NCBI GenBank assembly: GCA_019415705.1
Contig: DXYS01000023.1
Span: 1-12,800, forward strand
Length of the DNA: 12,800 nt
Direction: 5' to 3'
Source: Bacteroidales bacterium
Lineage (GTDB): Bacteria > Bacteroidota > Bacteroidia > Bacteroidales > Muribaculaceae
The translations under genes and the position numbers were made by a program. Below, piece by piece: positions 6,321 to 12,800 of the stretch; positions within the stretch are counted from its first letter, which is position 1; every line of letters starts with the position of its first letter. The notes beneath the pieces are model-generated. The model was not told the DNA's origin, searched no databases, and was given only the letters and a program-made list of their open reading frames with translations.

Positions 6321-6989
6321 ATGAAAATCGGCATAATCGCGGCTATGGGCAAAGAACTTGACCTGCTGCTCCACATCATCGACAACGTATCGACAGTCAC
6401 CGCCAACGGCATAACATTCAAGCTCGGACGTATCGCTCACCATGAAATTGTAGCCATGCAGTGCGGCATCGGCAAGGTCAACGCCGCAATCGGCACGCTC
6501 ACCATGATTGACTCATTTCATCCGGCCATGATTATCAACACCGGGGTCGCCGGAGGCACCGGCATGGGTGCCGGTATACTCGACGTGGTCGTCGCCGACC
6601 GCGTGGCATATCACGACACATGGTGCGGTCCCGGCACCATTGAAGGTCAGGCCGCCGACTGCCCTCCGACATTTGAGTGCAGCATACCCGACGGACTTTT
6701 AGACGGTCTCGACGTCAAGCGCGGATTAGTTGCCTCGGGTGACCGTTTCATCACTTCGGCCGAAGAAGTCAGCCGTATTCTGTCGATATGGCCCGACGCT
6801 GTCGCTGTCGATATGGAGTCGGCCGCAATAGCTCACGTGTGCTACGTCAAATCTGTCCCGTTCGTCTGCTTGCGCGTCATAAGCGACACCCCCGGAGCCG
6901 CCGACAACATCGCCCAGTATGAGAACTTCTGGAGCGACGCTCCGCTGCAGACTTTCGCCACACTCAGCTCGCTGCTGCAGCGTCTCTGA
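6321..6989 (+). CDS. mtnN: 5'-methylthioadenosine/S-adenosylhomocysteine nucleosidase
   Basis: Cytoplasmic hydrolase that cleaves adenine from methylthioadenosine and S-adenosylhomocysteine, relieving product inhibition of SAM-dependent enzymes and feeding the methyl and autoinducer-2 pathways. At 222 residues it is slightly shorter than the usual ~230. The start MKIGIIAAMGKE aligns with the Escherichia coli enzyme so that catalytic E12 is conserved. The core NTGVAGGTG (73-81) binds ribose/phosphate-side groups, the glutamate of VDMESAAIAHVC (E166) matches the substrate-binding Glu174, and the catalytic aspartate lies in LRVISDTPG (D189, matching Asp197). It is transcribed from its own consensus promoter. 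An AlbA_2-domain gene begins 38 bases after the stop and a transporter follows that by 1 base, so the three probably form one transcript. No SAH or SAM riboswitch fits in the short leader. Confidence 0.95.
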   Translation: MKIGIIAAMGKELDLLLHIIDNVSTVTANGITFKLGRIAHHEIVAMQCGIGKVNAAIGTLTMIDSFHPAMIINTGVAGGTGMGAGILDVVVADRVAYHDTWCGPGTIEGQAADCPPTFECSIPDGLLDGLDVKRGLVASGDRFITSAEEVSRILSIWPDAVAVDMESAAIAHVCYVKSVPFVCLRVISDTPGAADNIAQYENFWSDAPLQTFATLSSLLQRL

Positions 6990-7027
6990 CCTCTTACAAT
7001 CCCGGCACATCCCATTATTACGTCGAG

Positions 7028-7702
7028 ATGAAAGACCTTCGTCCCATAAAAGGCCGTCTATATATCGAGGGCCTTATTGCCGAGGGCGAGCACGAGCATC
7101 AGGACTTCAAATTTCTGATATCCGACGCCCGCAAGATTGCCCGCTCTATCTCAGCTTTCGCCAACAACGGCGGAGGCCGGCTGCTCATCGGCGTCAAAGA
7201 CAACGGTGCAATAGCCGGTGTGCGCAATGAAGAAGACATCTACGTGGTCGAACAGGCCGCCGAGCGCTACTGCCGCCCTCCGCAGCAGGTCGAATTCACC
7301 GCTTTCAACACCGGTCAGGGTACACTTGTCATACGCGCCTCGATAGCCGCATCACCTGTGAGGCCTGTATGTGCCTGCGACACCGACGGCTCGTGGCGCG
7401 CCTACTATCGCGTCGCCGACGAGAACATCGCCGCACACCCGCTGATGGTACGCGCATGGCAACTGCGCGACACTGACGGCGAAGGCCTCGTGCTGTCGCT
7501 GTCGTCATTAGAGAGCCGCCTGCTGTCTCTTTTAGATGAAGCCGGTGACGCCGGTCTGGAGCCGCAGCGCGTGCCGGTCGGACTCCACATCTCTCAGGCA
7601 TCGGCCGAGGAAATGATTGTGCGTCTGACAGCTATCGGGATTATTTCTTTTGTTCACACAGGCTCACAATTCCTGATAAGGCGCACCGACGCCGACGCGT
7701 GA
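7028..7702 (+). CDS. AlbA_2 (Schlafen-type) domain protein with C-terminal winged-helix-like region
   Basis: The 224-residue protein has an N-terminal AlbA_2 domain: EHEHQDFKF (21-29, the E-x-Q-x-F-K motif), then ARSISAFANNGGGRLLIGV (38-56), DNGAIAGV (58-65) and the closing R-YYRVADEN segment (124-133). In this family the domain is often joined to helix-turn-helix regions and thought to bind nucleic acid; some relatives are regulators and others belong to mobile or defence loci. Residues about 155-215 form helices plus a short beta wing (LESRLLSLLDEAGDAGLEPQ ... FVHTGSQFLIRR), suggesting a winged-helix module. The ATG at 7028 follows mtnN by 38 bases, and the transporter start lies one base after its stop, so translational coupling is likely. 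I see no nuclease residues that would argue for a toxin. Target and function are unknown. Confidence 0.82.
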   Translation: MKDLRPIKGRLYIEGLIAEGEHEHQDFKFLISDARKIARSISAFANNGGGRLLIGVKDNGAIAGVRNEEDIYVVEQAAERYCRPPQQVEFTAFNTGQGTLVIRASIAASPVRPVCACDTDGSWRAYYRVADENIAAHPLMVRAWQLRDTDGEGLVLSLSSLESRLLSLLDEAGDAGLEPQRVPVGLHISQASAEEMIVRLTAIGIISFVHTGSQFLIRRTDADA

Positions 7703-7703
7703 T

Positions 7704-8627
7704 ATGGTCTGGCTCGTCCTCGCTTTCATCTCGGCCGCGATGCTGGGCTTTTACGACGCCAGCAAGAAATACTCGCTGCGCAATAACGCAGTCATACCGA
7801 TACTCTTTCTCAACACACTCTTCTGCGCGCTGCTGCTCGCCCCGCTGATTATCTTTTCTTACACCGGCCACATCCACGAATCGTCGCCCTTTCACGTCGG
7901 CCACATCACCGCCGCCCAGCACAGACTTATAATCATAAAATCGGCCATCGTGCTGTCATCGTGGATATTAGGTTACTTTGCCATCAAGCATCTCCCGCTG
8001 ACCATCGCCGGGCCCATCAACGCCACCCGCCCCGTGATGACCATCGTCGGCGCCCTGCTGATTTTCGGCGAGACGCTTAACGCGTGGCAGTGGGCCGGTG
8101 TCATCCTCGGCGCCATCTCGTTCTTCATGATGAGCCGCTCGAGCTCTAAGGAGGGCATACGTTTCAGCCACAATCTCTGGATATATCTGATTATCGGCGC
8201 CGCAATACTCGGCACAGCGTCAGGCCTTTACGACAAATACCTGATGAGTCCGCCCGAGACCGGAGGCGCCGGTGTCGACCGCATGGCCGTGCAGGGCTGG
8301 TATAACATCTATCAATGCCTGATGATGGGCGCCGTGCTGCTCATAGTCTGGTGGCCGCACCGTCGCCGGACGACGCCCTTCCGCTGGACGCCTGCTATAG
8401 TGCTGATAAGCATCTTCCTGTCGGTCGCCGACTTTGTCTACTTTTATGCGCTGACCTTTCCGGATGCCATGATTTCGGTAGTGTCGATGGTGCGCCGCGG
8501 CTCAGTGCTCGTAAGTTTTGTCATCGGTGCGCTGATTTTCAACGAGAAAAACCTTCGCTCCAAGGCCGTCGACCTCGTCTTCGTCCTGCTGTCGATGATA
8601 TGCCTGTGGATAGGCACCAAAGGTTGA
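7704..8627 (+). CDS. EamA/DMT-family membrane transporter
   Basis: An inner-membrane protein of 307 residues with about ten predicted helices arranged as two repeats, typical of the drug/metabolite transporter superfamily. The first repeat spans roughly residues 1-145 and the second 158-305. Each opens with a helix ending in a similar motif (GFYDASKKY at 15-23 and GLYDKYLM at 174-181) and closes with a long helical pair (PVMTIVGALLIFGE at 110-123; SVLVSFVIGALIFNE at 267-281). Substrate cannot be told from sequence; amino acids, nucleotide-related metabolites or drugs are all possible. The ATG sits one base after the AlbA_2 gene stop, so the two are probably translationally coupled. The intergenic region after it has no clear terminator hairpin before the pyrG leader. 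Confidence 0.88.
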   Translation: MVWLVLAFISAAMLGFYDASKKYSLRNNAVIPILFLNTLFCALLLAPLIIFSYTGHIHESSPFHVGHITAAQHRLIIIKSAIVLSSWILGYFAIKHLPLTIAGPINATRPVMTIVGALLIFGETLNAWQWAGVILGAISFFMMSRSSSKEGIRFSHNLWIYLIIGAAILGTASGLYDKYLMSPPETGGAGVDRMAVQGWYNIYQCLMMGAVLLIVWWPHRRRTTPFRWTPAIVLISIFLSVADFVYFYALTFPDAMISVVSMVRRGSVLVSFVIGALIFNEKNLRSKAVDLVFVLLSMICLWIGTKG

Positions 8628-8708
8628 CCCCTACGCCCGCAGACCTTTTTGACGAATTTTTAGCCAAACAAAGGAGGACAAAGGGCCGAGTTTGTGATAT
8701 TTTTTTTG

Positions 8709-8716
8709 TAATTTCG
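8709..8716 (+). promoter_or_regulatory. Weak candidate -7 box of a pyrG promoter
   Basis: TAATTTCG matches TAnnTTTG in all but one position and lies 40 bases before the pyrG GTG, in a T-rich region. No TTTG is found at 19-21 bases upstream; the only nearby TTTG (8691-8694) is 14 bases away. A promoter is expected somewhere in 8628-8756, which holds no gene and is otherwise without clear structure. Confidence 0.35.
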
Positions 8717-8756
8717 CACGTTAATATTAAAATCAATCCTAAACGTTCGTAAAACG

Positions 8757-10382
8757 GTGGAAAGCAGATACATATTCGTTACGGGAGGTGTCGTCTCGTC
8801 ATTGGGCAAAGGTATCATCTCATCCTCGCTGGCTTGTCTGCTCAAAGCCAGAGGCTACAGAGTGACAATCCAGAAATTTGACCCTTACATAAACATCGAC
8901 CCCGGCACACTCAACCCCTATGAGCACGGCGAATGTTACGTCACCGTCGACGGCCACGAGGCCGACCTCGACCTCGGCCACTACGAGCGATTCACCGATA
9001 TGCGCATGACGCGCCGCAACAACGTCACCACGGGCCGTGTGTTCAGCAACGTCATCAACAAGGAGCGCCACGGCGATTTCCTCGGCAAAACCGTGCAGAT
9101 TGTGCCTCACATCACCGACGAAATCAAAAACAACGTCAAGATGCTCGGCGAGTCGGGCGAATTTGACTTTGTAATTGCCGAAATCGGCGGCGTCGTGGGC
9201 GACATCGAGTCGCTGCCCTACCTTGAGAGCGTCCGTCAGCTCCGCTGGGAGCTCGGCGAGCGGGCCCTAAACGTACATCTCGCCTATGTGCCTTACATCG
9301 CCGCCGCCAAAGAGCTCAAGACCAAACCCACGCAACACTCTGTCAAGACGCTCCAGTCATACGGCATACAGCCCGATGTGCTCGTGCTCCGCACCGAGCA
9401 TGACATCCCTGCCGACATGCGCCGCAAGATAGCCCTTTTCTGTAATGTTGCCCCTGACTCGGTCATACAGTCGCCCGACGTCAACTCCATATACAAAGTG
9501 CCGCTGAAAATGCACGAGCAGCATTTGGACGAAATCGTACTGCGCAAGACCGGTTTACCGGTTGAAGGCGAGCCGCACATGCAGCCGTGGATTGACTTCG
9601 TCAACCACCTTGACGCTGCCGTAGAGCCGCTGCGCATAGCCCTCGTGGGCAAATATGTCGAGCTGCAGGACGCCTACAAGTCTATCAACGAGGCCCTGCT
9701 ACAGACAGCCGCCTACGCCGGACGTCGCCTCGACCTCGTCTACGTCAGCTCAGAGAAGCTCAATGACGCCAACATCTCGGAGAAATTAGACGGCATGGAC
9801 GGCGTGATTGTCGCTCCCGGATTCGGACAGCGTGGCATCGAGGGCAAATTTGTCGCCCTGCGCTATTGCCGCGAGAACGACGTGCCCACTTTCGGCATCT
9901 GCTTGGGCATGCAGTGCATGGTCATTGAGTTCGCACGCAACGTGCTCGGCCTGACCGAAGCAAACTCTACCGAGATGGACCCGATGACCCCGGCTCCGGT
10001 CATAGACCTGATGGACGAGCAGAAGACCATCTCAAATCTCGGCGGCACAATGCGTCTCGGAGCCTATGACTGCCGTCTGAAAGAGGGCAGCCTCGCCGCC
10101 AAAGCCTACGGTCGCACTGACATCAGCGAGCGTCACCGCCACCGCTATGAATTCAACAGCGCCTATCGCAATGACTTTGAAAACGCCGGCATGAAATGCG
10201 TCGGCGAGAATCCCGCTACCGGCCTCGTCGAAGTTGTCGAGATACCCGGCAAGCGCTGGTATGTCGGCACACAGTATCATCCCGAATATTCGAGCACGGT
10301 GCTCTCGCCCAGCCCGATATTCCGCAGTTTTGTCGACGCCGCCATCGCCTTCCGCAGCGAGCGTTTATCTAAATCGAATTAA
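8757..10382 (+). CDS. pyrG: CTP synthase (glutamine-hydrolysing)
   Basis: Makes CTP from UTP with ATP and glutamine, the final step of pyrimidine nucleotide synthesis, in the cytoplasm. It is 541 residues, the normal length. The start is GTG at 8757: MESRYIFVTGGVVSSLGKG places the P-loop (residues 9-19) where it belongs, and no ATG occurs in frame upstream. The amidoligase domain contains QKFDPYINIDPGTLNPYEHGE (39-59) and the AEIGGVVGDIES segment (141-152). The class I glutamine amidotransferase domain from about 292 has the nucleophile C382 in FGICLGMQ and the His-Glu pair H508 and E510 in QYHPEYSS, so the triad is complete. yidC begins 33 bases after the stop; pyrG followed by yidC is, to my knowledge, a common order in Bacteroidales. 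Confidence 0.97.
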   Translation: MESRYIFVTGGVVSSLGKGIISSSLACLLKARGYRVTIQKFDPYINIDPGTLNPYEHGECYVTVDGHEADLDLGHYERFTDMRMTRRNNVTTGRVFSNVINKERHGDFLGKTVQIVPHITDEIKNNVKMLGESGEFDFVIAEIGGVVGDIESLPYLESVRQLRWELGERALNVHLAYVPYIAAAKELKTKPTQHSVKTLQSYGIQPDVLVLRTEHDIPADMRRKIALFCNVAPDSVIQSPDVNSIYKVPLKMHEQHLDEIVLRKTGLPVEGEPHMQPWIDFVNHLDAAVEPLRIALVGKYVELQDAYKSINEALLQTAAYAGRRLDLVYVSSEKLNDANISEKLDGMDGVIVAPGFGQRGIEGKFVALRYCRENDVPTFGICLGMQCMVIEFARNVLGLTEANSTEMDPMTPAPVIDLMDEQKTISNLGGTMRLGAYDCRLKEGSLAAKAYGRTDISERHRHRYEFNSAYRNDFENAGMKCVGENPATGLVEVVEIPGKRWYVGTQYHPEYSSTVLSPSPIFRSFVDAAIAFRSERLSKSN

Positions 10383-10415
10383 AGCATAAAAACAAATACC
10401 ACCCCGACTATCGAA

Positions 10416-12518
10416 ATGGACAAAAACACCCTTTTAGGCCTGCTCTTGATGGCCGCGTGCCTTTTTGGTTTCATGTATTGCAACCGCCCCTCCGAGGAGG
10501 AGCTCGCACGACAGCGTGCAGAGCAGCAACAGGCTCAGGCCGCTAAAGACGCCGCACAGCAGACTGCGACATTGTCATTAATCGACACACTTAATTCAAA
10601 CGACGCCACAGCGCTCACAGCCGCTGTAAGACTTGCCGGCAGCAAGGGCGCCGACGGTGCCGTGACTGTCTCAAACGACCTCGTCAACCTCACCGCCGAC
10701 AGCACCGGAGTCAAAGGCACGGTCAAAGCAGGCTCACGCAGCATTGACATTGCCGATGTCCTTGCCAACCGCTTCGACGACTCCATCTCGGCCGAACAGC
10801 GTCAGGCGGCCGTCACAGCCGTGCGCTCGACCATCGCCGATGTCGAGAAATACAAAAGTTTCGCACGCTATCTCGGCGGCGACGAGAGCATCAAGACTAT
10901 CGAAAACGACCTTGTCAGCATAGCAGTCTCGACTCGCGGCGCACAGATTAAAGAAGTCACTCTCAAAAAATACAACACAGAGTTGACCACGCCTCCGTCG
11001 CCCATCAAGCTGTTCACTGCCGACACAGATGCATACGGATTTGTGATGACTACGGCCGACCAGCGTTTCGACACCCGCGAATTTAACTTCACACCCACCG
11101 TAGTCAACGACTCCACAATAATGATGAGCCTTGACCTCGGCGCAAACTCGCAGTGGGCTATACGTTACACACTCCCGTCAGACAGCTATGTGGTCAAAAT
11201 GGAGGTTGTCCAGAACGGCATGGCCGACATCCTGCCGGCGAGCACATCGACCATCGACTTCAACTGGTCTAAGAAGATGGCCCGTAACGAGAAAGGCCGC
11301 ACATTTGAGGAGCGCAACAGTGCCATATACTATAAATTTATCGGCGAAGGCCCTGACGACCTCAGCTCGACCGGCGATGACGACGAGCAGCTCAACGGCC
11401 GCATCAAATGGGTGGCCTTCAAGAATCAGTTCTTCTCGAGCGTAATCATTGCCGACGATTATTTCGCCACGGCTGACCTCACGTCAAAAGAGACCAAAAC
11501 AGAGAATCTGCTCAAAGACATGTCGATGCACTCGACACTGCCCTACGGCACGGCCGACGGCGTCGCAGCAGGATTCAACTTCTACTTTGGTCCGAACGAC
11601 TACCCGCTGCTGTCAAGCCTTGATGACAAGCTTGACACCGACGAAGACCTCTCGCTGACACGTCTCGTACCCCTCGGCTGGGGCCTGTTCCGCTGGATCA
11701 ACCAGTGGCTCATCATCCCCGTCTTCACCTTCCTCGGCGGCTTTATCAGCAACTACGGCATAATCATCCTGCTGCTGACCATCTTCATCAAGGTTATCCT
11801 CTTCCCCTTCACATACAAGAGCTTCAAGTCTCAGGCACGCATGCGCGTACTTGCTCCCGAGATTAAAGAAATCAACGACAAATATCCCGGTCAGGAGAAC
11901 GCCATCAAGCGTCAGCAGGAGACTATGGCGCTCTACAGCCGCGCCGGCGCAAGCCCCTTCTCGGGCTGTCTGCCTATGCTGCTGCAGATGCCCGTGTTGA
12001 TTGCCATGTTCTCGTTCTTCCCCTCGGCCATCGAGCTGCGAGGCGAGTCGTTCCTGTGGGCCAAAGACTTGTCGGCACCCGACGTTATCCTCAACCTTCC
12101 GTTCTCTATACCGTTCTACGGAAGCCACGTCAGCCTCTTCTGTCTGCTGATGACCGCCGTCAACATCATCTACACACGCATCAACATGCAGAACCAACCC
12201 GGCGGCTCATCTATGCCCGGCATGAAATGGATGATGTATCTGATGCCCGTGATGTTCCTCTTCTTCTTCAACGACTATGCATCGGGCTTGAGCTACTACT
12301 ACTTCCTGTCGCTGCTCATCACCATCCTGCAGACATGGATTTTCCGCAAGGTGATTGACGAGAAGAAGGTCCGTGAAGAGATGCTCGCCAACTCTAAGAA
12401 ACCCCGCAAGAAGAGCGGTTTCATGGCACGTCTCGAGGAGGCTCAGCGCCAGCAGCAGGCCATGCTCCGCCAGCAGCAACAGCAGCAGGGAGGCGGCCGA
12501 GGCAAACGCCGCCGCTAA
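10416..12518 (+). CDS. yidC: Membrane protein insertase YidC (Oxa1 family), long periplasmic form
   Basis: Inserts and folds inner-membrane proteins, alone or with SecYEG. The product has 700 residues, noticeably longer than the roughly 610-620 I recall for Bacteroides YidC. TM1 is residues 6-22 (LLGLLLMAACLFGFMYC). The Gln/Ala-rich segment 27-56 may be a short coiled region. Residues about 57-158 are an extra stretch before the conserved periplasmic beta domain (159-400). The Oxa1 core has five helices: near 430-442 re-entrant/TM2 region, 446-465, 518-540, 566-585 and 605-645, with the cytoplasmic loop MRVLAPEIKEINDKYPGQ (476-493). The conserved positive residue of the hydrophilic groove is K459 (Arg in Escherichia coli R366 and Bacillus). 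The tail is Gln- and Lys/Arg-rich, as expected for ribosome contact. It lies 33 bases after pyrG and is followed by an untranslated region with a terminator. Confidence 0.96.
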   Translation: MDKNTLLGLLLMAACLFGFMYCNRPSEEELARQRAEQQQAQAAKDAAQQTATLSLIDTLNSNDATALTAAVRLAGSKGADGAVTVSNDLVNLTADSTGVKGTVKAGSRSIDIADVLANRFDDSISAEQRQAAVTAVRSTIADVEKYKSFARYLGGDESIKTIENDLVSIAVSTRGAQIKEVTLKKYNTELTTPPSPIKLFTADTDAYGFVMTTADQRFDTREFNFTPTVVNDSTIMMSLDLGANSQWAIRYTLPSDSYVVKMEVVQNGMADILPASTSTIDFNWSKKMARNEKGRTFEERNSAIYYKFIGEGPDDLSSTGDDDEQLNGRIKWVAFKNQFFSSVIIADDYFATADLTSKETKTENLLKDMSMHSTLPYGTADGVAAGFNFYFGPNDYPLLSSLDDKLDTDEDLSLTRLVPLGWGLFRWINQWLIIPVFTFLGGFISNYGIIILLLTIFIKVILFPFTYKSFKSQARMRVLAPEIKEINDKYPGQENAIKRQQETMALYSRAGASPFSGCLPMLLQMPVLIAMFSFFPSAIELRGESFLWAKDLSAPDVILNLPFSIPFYGSHVSLFCLLMTAVNIIYTRINMQNQPGGSSMPGMKWMMYLMPVMFLFFFNDYASGLSYYYFLSLLITILQTWIFRKVIDEKKVREEMLANSKKPRKKSGFMARLEEAQRQQQAMLRQQQQQQGGGRGKRRR

Positions 12519-12558
12519 AACGCCTGAGCGATTCTGTAGGAAAATGCCAATGCAAAAT

Positions 12559-12583
12559 GTAGGGACGCTCGGCTCGAGCGTCC
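12559..12583 (+). repeat. GTAG-headed palindrome, REP-like element
   Basis: GTAG (12559-12562) is followed at once by GGACGCTCG (12563-12571), a 3-base loop GCT, and CGAGCGTCC (12575-12583): a perfect 9-bp hairpin. A GTAG tetranucleotide directly 5' of a palindrome is the known hallmark of REP sequences mobilised by RAYT (TnpA_REP) transposases. It lies in the noncoding region between two convergent genes, the usual location for such elements. There is only one copy in the window, so repetition cannot be shown here. It could also be a plain mRNA 3'-end hairpin of yidC. Confidence 0.55.
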
Positions 12584-12649
12584 GCCGGCAAGCGTCGGCA
12601 TGTATGATTCGCGAATAAAAGCGGTATATATAATCTTCTAATAAACTTT

Positions 12650-12676
12650 GAGACGCGCCCGTGCGGGGCGCGTCTC
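12650..12676 (+). terminator. Strong intrinsic terminator after yidC, probably bidirectional
   Basis: GAGACGCGCCC (12650-12660) pairs perfectly with GGGCGCGTCTC (12666-12676), an 11-bp GC-rich stem with a 5-base loop, followed by TATTATTT on the + strand. On the - strand the hairpin begins two bases after the stop of the convergent gene and is followed by AAAGTTTATTA. It thus separates two converging transcripts and could end both; the + strand tail is slightly better. Confidence 0.82.
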
Positions 12677-12678
12677 TA

Positions 12679-12800
12679 TTATTTCCCGGCTTTACGGAGG
12701 CGGTCAGGGGTCAGTACGGTCGGACGGTCCGCGAAATGATATGTATTCATTTCGAGCGGCGTCAGACGCCGTGCACCCGGCACAATCGGCTTACCGGCGG
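12679..12800 (-). CDS. C-terminal end of a convergent gene, function unknown (partial)
   Basis: On the - strand an open frame runs from the window edge to TAA at 12681-12679, giving the last 39 residues of a protein. It reads AGKPIVPGARRLTPLEMNTY, then HFADRPTVLTPDRLRKAGK. The composition is normal for a soluble protein tail, with no low-complexity stretch. The other two - strand frames are closed near the window edge. The stop lies two bases from the strong hairpin terminator, just where a gene end is expected, and the + strand here has no comparable frame. I do not recognise the family. The coding call rests on this arrangement and on codon use like its neighbours (many GCC, CTG, GAC, ACC codons). 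Confidence 0.6.
   Translation of the reverse strand, partial: AGKPIVPGARRLTPLEMNTYHFADRPTVLTPDRLRKAGK

Noticed and set aside
8672..8677. AGGAGG, a Shine-Dalgarno-like sequence upstream of pyrG
   Set aside because: It is 80 bases before the GTG start with no start codon at suitable spacing, and this phylum seldom uses such motifs.
11613..12197. 194-codon open frame on the - strand opposite yidC
   Set aside because: Shadow of the yidC core; the product is highly acidic and biased, as expected from reverse reading of hydrophobic codons.
12450..12490. CAG/CAA trinucleotide run near the end of yidC
   Set aside because: It encodes the Gln-rich tail typical of this protein, is imperfect, and changes in triplet number would not shift the frame, so phase variation is unlikely.
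12633..12650. AATAAACTTTG resembling a -7 promoter box
   Set aside because: The spacing within the box is wrong (three bases between TA and TTTG), it runs into the terminator stem, and no + strand gene follows.
1..12800. Mobile element, phage, defence system, CRISPR array or RNA gene
   Set aside because: No transposase, integrase, nuclease, direct-repeat array or tRNA/rRNA sequence was seen; apart from the AlbA_2 protein, which has ordinary neighbours, nothing suggests a defence locus.

Overview
The window looks like chromosomal core sequence from a fairly GC-rich member of the Bacteroidales, possibly Muribaculaceae. The grounds are: three intergenic regions with the Bacteroidota promoter pattern (TTTG or TTG, about 19-20 bp, then TAnnTTTG or a near match); starts preceded by A-rich sequence instead of Shine-Dalgarno motifs; menaquinone biosynthesis; a DUF3078-like outer-membrane barrel; and the pairings purC-menG and pyrG-yidC. 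The family-level placement is inference. I see no phage, transposase, CRISPR array, tRNA or rRNA.

Layout. The + strand carries ten complete protein genes plus the 3' part of phoH. (1) phoH ends at 485. (2) A 254-base gap before trpB holds a complete ribosome-mediated tryptophan attenuator: a promoter, a 24-codon leader peptide with Trp codons 10, 11, 12 and 19, a 9-bp antiterminator pairing, and an intrinsic terminator ending in a T tract about 34 bases before the trpB ATG. trpB stands alone, followed by a strong hairpin. (3) A fresh promoter starts purC, followed closely by menG and then three genes for exported proteins: a DUF3078-like barrel and two small secreted proteins of unknown function, at 3887-6263. 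(4) A near-perfect promoter at 6269-6299 starts mtnN, followed by an AlbA_2-domain protein and a ten-helix EamA-type transporter. (5) pyrG and yidC form the last + strand pair. (6) The end of the window has a GTAG-headed palindrome resembling a REP element, a strong hairpin terminator, and the C-terminal 39 codons of a convergent gene on the - strand.

How the genes fit together. Most are housekeeping: nucleotide synthesis (purC, pyrG), respiratory quinone (menG), methyl-cycle salvage (mtnN), membrane protein insertion (yidC) and tryptophan synthesis (trpB). The most notable region is 487-706, where the leader peptide and the two mutually exclusive RNA structures predict that trpB is transcribed when charged tRNA-Trp is scarce. 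Second is the unusually long N-terminal periplasmic region of YidC, which appears to contain a short internal duplication.
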